This document shows positions 1 through 11,224 of a DNA stretch of 64,000 nt, piece after piece. Under the pieces are notes generated by a model. It made no database searches. It was not told where the DNA came from and saw nothing but the letters and a program-made list of their open reading frames with translations. A program made the translations under genes and the position numbers. The stretch is from contig NC_081414.1 of the NCBI RefSeq assembly GCF_030272615.1, forward strand, positions 915,873,648 to 915,937,647, in the 5' to 3' direction. Position 1 is the stretch's first letter. Each line of letters starts with the position of its first letter. Source of the stretch: Cryptomeria japonica. Lineage: Eukaryota > Streptophyta > Pinopsida > Cupressales > Cupressaceae.

Positions 1-2600
1 GCGAGAAGACGAATGATCATGTGACCTTTAAGCTGCACATTCTAACAAATATATCACAGCTTGGAGGAATAGTTACGATGTGGAGACAATTCACAGTCAA
101 AGAAGATGAGTGGCGCAGGTCAAAGCAATACACGTCCCCAAAAAAAAAGCCTCTGTGATGTGCAGCCAGAGGAAAAGACCACAAAATCGATATAGATATT
201 TGAATTATTTTGCAACCTAAAAAAATGCCACAGATCAATATAGTTATTTTTACCTTTCATAGCTTGCAGAAATAGATATTGCCTTCTTATCAATATGATG
301 CCAACATTATAAATCGCACCATTTTACAAATGATCACACCAACTTTATACAACTTAAAGAAAGAGATATCGCAGTCCTTACAAAATCAGTCACTTTTGTT
401 CAAAAAATACTACTACCTTTAGTGTCGCATCAATATTGCAAATCGATTATGTGATTAAATCACTCCACTAATCAAAATTGACTACAAAAACATTTTATCA
501 CGACAACTAGATGCGGTGGGGGAAAATTGATATCGCTTCTGAAGTTGGAGATAATATTCATATCGCTACAATCATATGTGAGATCGCAGGAGATTTCAAT
601 TTGAATATCACTACCGAAGTTGATCAACTACTAAAAACTACGAACCCGATAGGACCAAACAATTATAAATCTCTCCTTCAATCGCTGCAGGTATGAATGT
701 TACTACAACTGACACCCGGAAAGAGGAAGATGTTGCCACTGTCAGGAACGACAACCGTGAGGCGATTTCTGAAAATTTTGAGAATTTTCAATACTGAAAT
801 GACGTCAACTCTACGAACTGAATTGTAGGAAAATGAATAACTGATCTCTTATCAACTTCTCAATTCTCTAAACAGGAAGGTAATTTTCTTGGACGAAGAT
901 CTGATATCATGTTGCAGAGAGATTAGGAGTTCAGTATGAAGTAGGTCACACTTCAAAGGATTGAACCAGGAAACTATCTAACTACATACAAGAATGTTGC
1001 AACTTGATCAATGATGAACAATGAGATCAAAAAGTAAAGTTTCAGAAGAATTTTCTATCCAAAGTAAACTTAACATGTTTGAATAGGTGCTAACTAAGAA
1101 CTAATAAGGACATGTCCTTATTCACACCAACAAAACCATTCTGTCAAATATCAAAACATTTAGGATATCAAAATATTTGATTCTTCGGGATGATTTTTCA
1201 ATACATTGCAATAGATTTTAAAGTCTTATTTTTTAATGTAAACCTAACCCATGAGAATATAAATTTTCACAAGTAGCCATTTTAATTACTAACAATTAAC
1301 TAGCATTCACTTAATCTAGACTAACCAATTGATGCAATACTTACCAACATTCCATCTTCTTACATTAATCTAAAGAAGGTTGGAGCATTAGAGGTGTTGA
1401 ATGAAACCCTTCTAGAGAATTTTATGAAGCACTTTCACCAATCCTCCTTGGTCACCTAGGAAACACAAGATTGACTCCATTAATTAAACACTTGATTGTA
1501 GAACATAAAAATTCCTATACAACATGAGAGAACATAAGGTGTATTGATACTCCTTGCACAATGAGAGAATAACTTTCCTCTGAAAATCCACGTCTTCTTT
1601 AGGTGTGTCAATATTCTTTCTTTGTGTTGCACGTGAGAGGAAAAATCTCCTTTGACTATCTCAATATCTCTCATCCAATGTTGTGGGAACAATCCCTCAT
1701 TTGTTGTACAAAAGACCCTCAACCACTATAGATATATCAAGAGTACCCACATGAAAATCCAATACCACTCTTTGCTAAGGGACATAAATAGAAAAGAGTA
1801 TCTTCACACAATGAATCACCCCTAAAAAAAAAAAGTATCTTGAGATGATAAAAGACCTCCTACCACCATTTTCTCCAACCTCCAATTAAGTTGTGCTTAG
1901 ATCTAACCCACCATATGTAGCACTCAAACCTTCAAAAAATATGTTAATTGTCTCATTAATGGTCCCAAGCACAAACATTTTATCATATAATGTAATTACA
2001 AGTAAATATTTGTAACTCCAAAACTAAAACGCATTGACTTTTGTAAGGTGGTGAAAAATAGAGTTCCACCACCTTAATAAATAAAGCCACTAAATTCCAT
2101 GGGATCACCTTACATTAAGGGAAGGTAATTGAACTTGATCGATGCAATATTAAGAGGACAAAATTCAGATTAGGTTAATTCTTCCCTTGTTAGAGTTGAA
2201 ATTGAACTATAATTAGGGTTGATTTGGAATGCTAGATCTAGGTCAAACAATGGGAAATTGACATAAAACAACAGAAACGAAATATTTCAGATATCATATA
2301 TGGAGTTGTAAACCTAGTTATGAGGGGGGGGAGGGATGGATCAGAACATGTGGCAAAAAGATCAAGTTGAAATGCTGAGATCGAAGGCAACAAGTTTCCT
2401 TGGTCCTCTAAATGTTAGGGGTAGACAAAATGGATATTTTCTAGATCAAGATGATGCATAGAATCCACTATCTAAAGGTCATTAGAAACTCTCAATATTG
2501 AGGAGAGTCAATCACAATAGTACTTCGCTTTTCGTGCCTACAAAATTTGAGTTAAACTATCATCGTCTGCACTACCTGATTCCTCATTTGCAGCTCTTGA
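1..2600. other. AT-rich intergenic DNA, no gene recognised
   Basis: No reading frame longer than about 80 codons and no recognisable domain on either strand. The sequence is AT-rich with short homopolymer runs. The right-hand part (from about 2.1-2.3 kb) may already belong to the LTR of the decayed gypsy element annotated next, but I could not find its start. Nothing else can be supported here. Confidence 0.5.
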
Positions 2601-3721
2601 GATAATTCCCTACATGGAAAAAGAAGGACATAGGTTTGGTTTATGTAGGTTTACCTTAAGTCAAACCCCAATTTAGGAATTAACCTTGAAATTTAATTGA
2701 AATAGAATTGAAATGGAATGCTTTCCTTTTAAGGGAAAGGGTAGATCTTATTTGAAAATGCTTGAAATTGATACCTTGATTAATATATGTATGCTTGAAC
2801 TTGAATTCTTGATCTTGACTTCACCTTCTCCTTCAATGCTTGATGAATACTTGGATGCTTTGTCACATAGACTTGAATTGATTTTTCTATGGTGTAATTG
2901 ATAGTTCACTTGTGATTTTCTAGTCCACCCAAATTACCAAATGAGGGGGGTAGGCTTCCTTTTATACCTAACTGTGCATCAAAATGTTTGAATTTTTGGA
3001 GCACGCCAACACGGAGCCAAATATACCACCCACATTAGGTGACCATAGTGAGGTCCTATTTTGGGTCCTAATTGGTATGACTAGGGCATCCTAGTCCTCT
3101 CAATCAAGACTCAAAAAGGGACAATGGCTGAATTGAGAGTTGAGAATGTAAACTTAAAGACGGCAAGAGTAGCATCAAAATAGGCATTGAGTGGTGGAGG
3201 CTAGAATGTCAAGGTGAGGGATCAACAAGGATGAAATTGTCTAAGGATAAATTTATGATGTTGCATTTAGCCCCCACTTTAGTGAGAGTATGAACCTATG
3301 TCCATACAGTAAAGTACAAAGTCACATTAAGAAACTTTCAGCAAGATACCACAAATACAAGACACACCAAGCCCCCAGGGACTTAGGATCTTATCAATAT
3401 AATATCAAGAAAGAAAGGAGTAACACATGAAGAGGATAGAAAAAACATGACTGTACTTGGACCTAGTAAGCCTTGTGCTTATTATGATTCATGTAGGAAT
3501 ATTTTTTTTGAAAAATATTACAAAGCAAAAGGCTCAGTTTATAAAGTGATATGAACATTGAATTAAATTGACTTTAATAATGGGTACTACAACATGTACC
3601 AACATGTCATGGTGTATGAACAAAGTGTACAAACCAATTCTCATGGTATGTGCATGAAGTGTAACATTGAGCAAAGTGTATGCCCTCACATTAAAGCGAG
3701 TCTGTACACCTTACTAAGAGT

Positions 3722-3858
3722 TGTTGGCTAGTCGGTCAGCACCTCCTTGGGATTCATGACATGGCTTCCTCTCACCTCCCATGGATCCTTGTCTTTGGTC
3801 ACTCTCCCATTCACTGATAGCTCAATCTTTTGGTGTAACAGCAGCGATGATTCCAACA
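3722..3858 (+). repeat. TRIM 5' LTR (137 bp)
   Basis: Left terminal repeat, TG...CA, followed 2 bp later by the tRNA-Met-like primer-binding site. Confidence 0.85.
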
Positions 3859-3961
3859 ATTAGCATCAGAGCATTGGGTTACGAGTTTGAATCCTAGGAG
3901 GTCACCCTGTGGTCTCCTTAAAAGAAGTTTGCGGAACCCCAGTCGGTGCTGAGGAGGGGAT

Positions 3962-4098
3962 TGTTGGCTAGTCGGTCAGCACCTCCTTGGGATTCATGAC
4001 ATGGCTTCCTCCCGCCTCTCATGGATCCTTGTCTCTGGCCACTCTCTCATTCACTGACAACTCAAGCTTTTGGTGTAACGTCAACGATGATTCCAACA
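3962..4098 (+). repeat. TRIM 3' LTR (137 bp)
   Basis: Right terminal repeat, same length as the left one, preceded by the polypurine run at 3951-3960. Confidence 0.85.
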
Positions 4099-4689
4099 AG
4101 AGCAATAGCTTTAAGATAGCATATATGCATCCAAAAGGCAAGCACATTGCCACAATGAGATGGCCCCAAGAAAGAACAAATCAAAGGTAAATGGTCACAT
4201 AACATATAGAAAAAAAACACATAAGGGATCTACTAGCTAGGGTCAATATGCACTTTTGATAAATAATGTATATCAAGATTAATCGCATTGAATTGACCTC
4301 ATCCCCCAAAGGTGGTGGAACTACAAACATAATGGAAGAAGAGAACATAATATGAACAAAAAAATGTCTTTTTTATTCAACATGGAAGAGACCAAAAAGA
4401 GATCTCAACACTTTGCATTGTCCCCAAGAAGACAACATAAATGCATAATTATGAACAATAGCACATGTACAACATAACATTGATATGACATATAGAAGAA
4501 TTAAGATACAAATAGAGGAATGTTACAACAAATTTGGCCTTTTTATTACCTTGCACCAATGGAGTATATATTGGTAGGATGTTTTAGAGTGGTTTCATCT
4601 CAACAAGATTTATAATGTAGATTCTAGGTTTTAGAGGATCATATAAAAATTTAGATAGTCAAATTTTAGTAATTAGCATGCTCCTATTA

Positions 4690-7105
4690 GAATTCTTTAG
4701 CTTTGTATCTAACTCTCTTTATCTTCCCAAAAATATATACCTATCTCTCTCCCTCTCTTGTCTCTCTCACCTCTCTCTCCCCTATCCAAGTATATCCTAC
4801 CCTCTCTACCTTTCATTCCCTCCATACCCACATTTCTATCCTTGAATCCCTCCCTCTCTCTTCTTCTCTCTCACCCTCTTATTATCTCTCTCCCCTTCCT
4901 CTCCATTCTCTTGATCACTACCTATCCCTTTCATCCTCTCTCTCCCCATATAGAGGTATCTCCCTCCCTCCTTTACCTCACTACCTCTCCCTACCTCTCT
5001 CCTCACTCTAGGTTTCTCACCTATCTATTTTTTCACTCTTTATTTCTCTCCCTCCCTCTCCACCTTTCTCTCCCTCCCCCATTACCCCTATCCATTTATT
5101 AACTCTCTCTCTCTCTTCTCTCTCTCTCTCTAAACCTATATATCTCCTCACTCCCTAGGTCTCTCACTCCCTCTATGTCTACCTCTCCATACATCCCCTC
5201 TTACTCCTCTCTTTGTTCATCTATCTCTTCTCTTCTCCCTCCCCTAATCTCTCTTATTCTCTCTTCCACTCTTATTATATATCTCTATTGTCTAGGTCAT
5301 CACCTCTCAATCCCACCCTCTCCCCCCTCTCTAGTTTTCTCCCTCCCTTTCTCTCCAACTACCAACCTCTACATATAGGTCTCATTACCCACCTCTCTAT
5401 CTACGCCTCTCACCTATCTATATGTCCCCTCTATAGTTTTCTCCATCCCTCTTTACCCCTCCCCCTTAACCCTATCCCTTTATGAACTCCCTCCTCTTCT
5501 CTCTCTCCATTAACCCCTTTATCTCCTCCTTCTGTAGTTCTCGCACTCCCTCCATGTATACATCTCCATCCTTCCCCTCTTATTCATCTCTTTGTTCTTT
5601 TGTCTCTCCTCTTCTACCTCCTTCCCCTCTCTAGGTATCTTCCTCCCTTTCTTCCCCTCTCCATCTCTATCTAACCATCCATACATACCCCATATCTATC
5701 CCACTCTCCTACTCTCTATTATTCTCTCTTCCTCTTGTATTCTCTCTCTACTATCTAGGTCATCACCTCTCTCTCCCTTTTCTAGGTTTCTCACTCCCTT
5801 AGTCTCCACCTATCTACCTCTACATCCATATCTCATTACCCACCTCTCTCTATCCCATTCTATCTATCTCAATCCTCTCTCTCACCATCTATCTCTCTCA
5901 CCTATCTATCTAGCCCCTCTATAGTTCTCTCCCTCTCTCTCCCCCTCTATCTCTCTCCCCTTTTACCCCTATCTATTTCTAAACTCTCTCCTTCTCTTCT
6001 CTCTCTCCCCTCACCTCTTTATCTCCTCCTTCCCTAGGTCTTTCACTCCCTCTGTGTCTACCTCTCCCTCAATCCCCTATTACTCCTCTCTCTCTTTATT
6101 CTTTCATATCTCATTTTATCCCTCCATCCCATTTCTAGGTATCTCCCTTCCTTTCTTCCTTTTTCCCTCTCTATCTCTCTCCCTCCTTACCCCCATCTCT
6201 CTCTCCCTTCCCTACTAATCCTTATTCTCTCCACTGTCTACTTCATTATCTTTCCATCATACTATCTCTTCCCCTCTCTAGGTTTCTCCCTCTTTCCCTC
6301 TCCACCTCTCTACATCTCCATCCATATCTCATTACCAACCTCTCTTTGTCCTCCTCCATCTATCTTAACCCTCTCTCTCTCTCTCTCCCTATATAGCTCT
6401 CTCATCTCTCCCTACCTTTCATTTCCTCCTTACCTTCATCTCTATCCTTCCATCCCTCCCTCTCTCCTCTTCAATCTCCCTCTCTTATTATTTTTATCCC
6501 CCATCTCTCTCCATTCTCTTCACACTCTCTTTTCCTCCCACCCTCTCTCTATCTCCCCCCTCTATAAGTCTCTTTATACCTCCATCTTTATCTCTCTACC
6601 TCCCCATCCATATCTACTTACACACCTCTCTCTCTCCAAGCTCTAGGTATCTCAGCTCTATATATCTCCCCTCTCTAGTTATTTCCCTCCCTCTCCAACT
6701 CTCTCTCTACCTTCTTACCCTCTCTCTCTATGTTCTTGAACTTCTCTATAATTTTCTTCTCTTTCTCCCTCACCTATCTACCTCTCTCCTCTCTAGGTAT
6801 CTCACTCCTTCTATACCTCTCCCTCCCTCCCTCCTTAGCCCTCTCTTTCTCTTTGTTCTCTCTCCTCTTCTCTCTCATTCTCCTAAGTCATGAGAACTCC
6901 TCTTATATCCCCCTTTATCTATCTCACCCCTCTCTTCCCATCTATGTCTATAATATCTCTCTCCCCTTTAGGTGTCTCATCTCTTTATATGTACCCTCTC
7001 TAGTTCTCTCCCTCCCCCCTTACCACTCTCCTTTTATATACTTATTATCGGCTCTCTCTTCCCTCACCTCTCTATCTCCTTCCCTAGGTCTATCATTTCC
7101 TCAAC
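4690..7105. repeat. Polypyrimidine (CT-rich) degenerate tandem tract, about 2.4 kb
   Basis: Almost pure C/T on this strand with interspersed taggt-type motifs. A longer block recurs: a CCTAGGTCTCTCACTCCCTC-like segment followed by tctacctctcc...cccctcttactcctctctttgttc near 5157, 5533 and 6035. A second block, gtctaggtcatcacctctc, recurs near 5290 and 5750. The spacing (about 375-500 bp) suggests an old higher-order tandem array that has drifted. The Ser/Leu/Pro-rich reading frames in it are composition artefacts. Long purine/pyrimidine tracts can form triplex DNA, but nothing here shows that they do. Confidence 0.8.
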
Positions 7106-7111
7106 CCTATT

Positions 7112-7132
7112 CCCTAAAACCTATACCCTAAA
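7112..7132 (-). repeat. Three telomere-like heptamers
   Basis: CCCTAAA ACCTATA CCCTAAA in exact 7-bp register at the end of the polypyrimidine tract. CCCTAAA is the C-rich strand of the common plant telomere repeat; the middle unit is degenerate. Only three units are present, so chance in C/T-rich DNA is possible. Confidence 0.35.
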
Positions 7133-8190
7133 GATTTTTTCTATGAGTGCTTTGTTTTCTTGTATTCCATGCAATTTATAGTTGATGAACATACATTCCT
7201 ACTATGTTTTTCATTACATTTTATGTTGTAAATAGTTTTGTGGAGGCTCTCTAAGTGAGTAACATATATTATTGTTGTATGGATCACTAAACACATAATT
7301 TAAACTTTCAAGTTTGCAAACTAAAGCATAATAGCCATACTATAGAATGTTGCCATTGTGATCTAGATAATTGAAATTGAAACTTTAGACTTTATCAAAC
7401 TTGCAATCCAATCCTTGGATAAGATCATGGATTCAATCTACTATTATAAAAAATGGATCAAGGATATTCCTAAAGATAATTTGATTAATTTGAATCAAAT
7501 TATGTTGTCAAAAACATGATGGTGCATTGGTGTTCCCCATTTCAATGGTCAAAATGGGTTTCTTCATTGCAGACATCTATTTCTAAGCGGTGCAGATCGT
7601 TTCCATATAATTGCTCCACTCAAAATTTAGGAAAGCATGGGAATTGTTGTCTAATAGTAAGAGTAAATGATAATTAACATTTTCTAAATATCAACTATGT
7701 GATAGGTGAGTTAACTATTGGTCGTTTGATTATTAAAGTACAAATTGAAAATCCTTCCTTAGTTTTTAGCAGAGTTTTTAATTATTAATTTCTTTTCACA
7801 AATATTTAAATATGCTTTTCATAAATTTAATATGTACTATTAATATTATTTAATGATCAAATTATTTTTTACATAAATTATATATTTTTAAATAGTTTTA
7901 ATTTAATTTAATTTTGTTTTAATAAAAAGTATAATATATTATTAAATAATTTATAGTATAAATCCATTTTTAAATTAAAAAATTAATCATTTTTTAAAAA
8001 AATATTTAATTTTTTAATATATACATATGTTTCTTTTACACAACTTCTATGTCATTTCTCATCACATTGTCATTGCGATTGTGTTTCTCATTTCTTGTTT
8101 ATGATAACATAGTCATTAATTAATAATTTATCAATATAACTAAAGTATATCCTAATATAATAGATTAAAATAGTCCACTCCAAAACAAAG
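7133..8190. other. AT-rich spacer
   Basis: Extremely AT-rich, especially 7780-8030, with no coding signal and no recognised element. Confidence 0.5.
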
Positions 8191-9755
8191 AGATTTTGGG
8201 AGGAGGGGAGGTTACAGGGGATGAGGAGAAAGGCGATGGCGATGGGAATGATGACAGTGATGGCCATGGTGTGCGTTTTTGCCTAGTTGGTGCTGTTGCC
8301 CTCTTTTGGGCAGTCTTGGTTGTAGGCTATTTGGATTTTCCTCCTTGGTGCCCTACTCTGCGTCGAAGGGATTTTGTCTTATGTGCCACAAGTGATTGTA
8401 TGATGGGCTCTTGCCTTCATATCGTCAGTCTTATTTGTCTAAACATATCTTTGGGTTCCTTAAGTTATTTTAGTGGAGGCTGCCGAGGATTAGGGTTGTT
8501 CACATTGACTTTGTTTGCGGGGGTGGATTTCGTCCATGCCTTTCACAGTGGTTTAGAGTATGCAGTTGATAGTGTTGAGGTGCTTATCGTTGGGTGGGTT
8601 GTCTTACTGCAACTGTTCTTCAAGTCTTGGAGGTGCTTCGACGGACAACAACCCCCATGCTCTGTTTTTGTTGCGACTTTGTGGCTTGTTCGATGGTTAA
8701 CACAGGTGCTTCCTTTGATGTTTGTGGCGACTTCCTAGGTGGTTTGCAGGTGCATTGTTTATTACTAGGTCAAACTTGTAGGGTGTAATGAGGATGAGGA
8801 TGCCATTGATTCCTCTGGCTCCTTTATGCCTCTCGTGCTTTGGGTTTCAGCCCTTTTATTTATTTTTTCTTCAAGTTTGCTTGCTGTTGTTGGGAAAATG
8901 TTATTTTCCTAGGTTCATTTGTTTGTGGACCTTGGCTTAGAGTTGATTTATGTTATGTTTGTTCTTGTTGCTCTTGTTGTGTTCGTGTGGACCCATCTTT
9001 TCAGTGTTATGGTTTTCTTCTGTGTTTTTTAGAATGAGTGTTTTTGAAAGGAGGTGGTGTGTGCTTGGGCTCTCCTTTCAGTGGATTCTTTGAAGGTGTT
9101 ATGTCCTCTTCATGTTTTGAGTGGCCTAGTTCGACTTTTGGGCCTATGGTGCCCTCTTTGCTTTTGGTGGAGCCTTATTTGTTGTCACAAGTCCTACAAG
9201 TGGAAACTCCTTTTGAGGTGGAGTATGCTTGTGTGGGTGTTGGTTGAGGCCTTTGGGGCTATGGGTTCAAAATATTTCTTAGTGGAAGATGGTTTTCCTA
9301 TTGGTGTGGATTTTTGGTTGTCAATGGTGCGTTGGAAGTGGTGGCGTGGTGAGGGTTGGTGACCCTACTCGTGTTTAACCAGAGAGAGCTCTTCTCCCTT
9401 CCTACTAGCTTGTGTGGGAGATTCTAACTTCTTCTGATGACTGTCATTTTTTGTGCCAGATGGTGCTTCTACCCCGTTATCCCTTGTTCTCTTGTGGTTC
9501 CTCTTGAGGGATGGTTTTCATATTTTCCTTCAAGATGGTTTTTCAAGTAAAAGGTTGTGGAATGCCTTTCAAAATCTATTGGTTATTTTTTTGTTCCCTT
9601 GGCTGCTTCGGTCATAGTTCAAGGGGAATTTCTAGACGGTTCAAGGTTCCTTCCTAAACCCCTTTGTTCTAATTTGATTCATTTTTTGTGATGGGAACCT
9701 TTTTCCCACCGGTTTGAGGCTCCGGTCAAAACCCTCAATTCAAAAAAAAAGAGCT
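8190..9755 (+). other. G/T-rich segment ending in a short A tract, possibly a LINE 3' end
   Basis: Composition changes abruptly from the AT-rich flanks to G/T-rich DNA with several overlapping short open frames (the longest 8196-8738, 180 codons). None shows a recognisable domain and all are rich in Cys, Trp, Phe and Val, as expected from composition alone. The block ends near 9740-9752 with a short A run after a C/G-containing stretch, as non-LTR retrotransposon 3' ends often do. No reverse transcriptase or endonuclease motif and no clear target duplication were seen. It could equally be another kind of dispersed repeat. Confidence 0.3.
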
Positions 9756-11050
9756 TGTCCTTTTTTTAGTTTTGTGGTTCTAGTGGGCTCATTGCTTGTG
9801 AGTTTTCCCTTCGTGCACTTATGTGGCAATTATGTAAAGATTCAGGCATATCCTGCATTAATCAATCAAAACATATACTAAAATAATGCGTTAATGCTAT
9901 TAAATGCATGAAATTTCCACAATTCATGATAGATTAGCTTTTTTATTTTTGGATTTGGTTGTTTGTTTGGTTTTTTCATCAACATTTCAAATCATGCTCC
10001 ACGATAGATCATAAGAGTGAGAGCTAGAAAAGAAAAATGTAAAAATATAGTGAATCAAGCTAAATAAAAAATTCTCTCTCACCCTCCTCTTTTTATTCAA
10101 CCTAATCTATTATATTTATGCCGATAGGTGTATTATAGTCACAAAAGATGAAAAAACTTTTGTCAATAAAGCAAAATTGATTCCATTTTCATTATTACAA
10201 AGTTTTTATTAGTATTTTCATTATTAAATTTTATAAAGGCAAGGTCATTTTACTTTAAAAGAAAAATAAAAAATCTGTCAATGTGCACCAAAACTCAATT
10301 TTATATGTCTCATACTATATAACTAAATTAACGATTAATAATTTCAAACAATGCTGTAAAACCAAAATTATTTAAATTATTAAAATTTATGTCTATTCAT
10401 TTATAATATTTGTCAATCAATGTTGTGTGTTACATTTTCTAAATTTCCTTGAAGTACTATGAAAGATTTATTGAATCATTTCACTTCAAATTCATTATAA
10501 TCAAACTCTTTATTATTATTTATGAATTTTATATACTCTCAAATTTGATATATCTTGACATATTTTACAGACTTTTTAAAATATAAGTATGCTAGTTTTA
10601 CTTTACTCTTTCCTACCTCTCATCTCATATCATAGAACATGATCCCAAATATTGATTAAAAAAAACCAAACTCGCACAATTAAATCTAAAACATCAACAA
10701 ACCAGCATTAAAACTATTCGTACGAGGAGAAAAATAAGGGTATTTTCTCCCCTACAATGAACAAACTCTAAGCAAGACCAACAAGCTTAGAATATCGCTT
10801 TCTTGCTCGATCACGCAAACGTTTGTTTTCACCTATTATTTCAAGTCGAAGAGGGAGATCATAATGCAAACGAAATATAAGACAAAAAGTGGACTCATGA
10901 ATGGCAGCAAACTCAAGCAAAAATTCAAACGCAGATCCTGGGCCGTTGTATCTGCAAAATATGTTTCGTTTGAACCTTTTAACACGGCAATTTTGAGGAC
11001 GTCGATTTGTACCGACTCCGCGCACAACTATTCCAACTCCACCAAAAATG
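9756..11050. other. Intergenic DNA upstream of the laccase
   Basis: AT-rich with no supported gene. A 95-codon minus-strand frame at 10,768-11,055 has no recognisable domain and is not called. This stretch should include the distal laccase promoter. I found no convincing TATA box at a suitable distance. Confidence 0.45.
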
Positions 11051-11053
11051 CTC

Positions 11054-11060
11054 ACCTAAT
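11054..11060 (+). promoter_or_regulatory. MYB46-type SMRE / AC-like element
   Basis: ACCTAAT fits the secondary-wall MYB response consensus ACC(A/T)A(A/C)(T/C) and lies 165 bp upstream of the proposed laccase start codon. Such sites are known in lignin-related promoters. A 7-bp match is weak evidence on its own. Confidence 0.3.
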
Positions 11061-11224
11061 ATCAAATTCCCATTCGATATTGTAAACTACCTCGGAGAAA
11101 AAATTGCTCTGCACCCACTTTTGTTTTGCACTCGCTCCTATCTCTGCCAGCTTGATAGGAAGCTTGAAGAGTTTCTTCTGTGTTAATAGGTCAGGGATAT
11201 ATGAATTTAATGGCATCCTAAACA

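Larger units (their letters stand above)
3722..4098 (+). mobile_element. TRIM (terminal-repeat retrotransposon in miniature)
   Basis: Two direct repeats of 137 bp (3722-3858 and 3962-4098), both starting TGTTGG and ending CCAACA, enclose only 103 bp. Just after the first repeat is TAGCATCAGAGC, 10 of 12 matches to the initiator-Met primer-binding site common in plants. Just before the second is the purine run GAGGAGGGGA. The outer flanks share AGAG (3717-3720 and 4099-4102), a target-site duplication of 4-5 bp whose edge is ambiguous because of neighbouring A/T bases. The repeats differ at about a dozen positions, so the insertion is old. It has no coding capacity and would have depended on another element. 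It lies inside the decayed gypsy remnant. Confidence 0.85.
2600..4560 (-). mobile_element. Decayed Ty3/gypsy remnant (3' LTR and 3' interior)
   Basis: Collinear blocks match the complete gypsy element at 55,023-62,867: about 2640-2690 matches the LTR near 55,548-55,600; about 3255-3470 matches 56,281-56,480, including the LTR end followed by the tttagcccccacttt polypurine complement; about 3660-3716 matches 56,575-56,620; about 4360-4440 matches 56,870-56,945. The order implies the same minus-strand orientation, with the LTR ending at about 3265 and 3' untranslated interior beyond it. Divergence is high and no coding part is left. The LTR start is not defined. A TRIM has inserted inside this remnant. 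Confidence 0.7.

Noticed and set aside
3841-3900. tRNA-derived SINE head (gagtttgaatcc resembles a B box)
   Set aside because: The neighbouring TAGCATCAGAGC is better explained as the primer-binding site of the TRIM, given the paired 137-bp LTRs.
3987-4190. 67-codon frame
   Set aside because: Lies across the TRIM right LTR and its flank; no coding evidence.
4703-7181. Several Ser/Leu/Pro-rich open frames of 60-133 codons
   Set aside because: They arise from CT-rich low complexity; overlapping frames are all open and no domain is present.
8196-9362. Overlapping frames of 64-180 codons as a candidate gene
   Set aside because: Composition-driven (G/T-rich), no recognisable domain, and no supporting start context or splice structure.
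10768-11055. 95-codon minus-strand frame next to the laccase
   Set aside because: No recognisable domain, and the plus strand is open over the same interval too.
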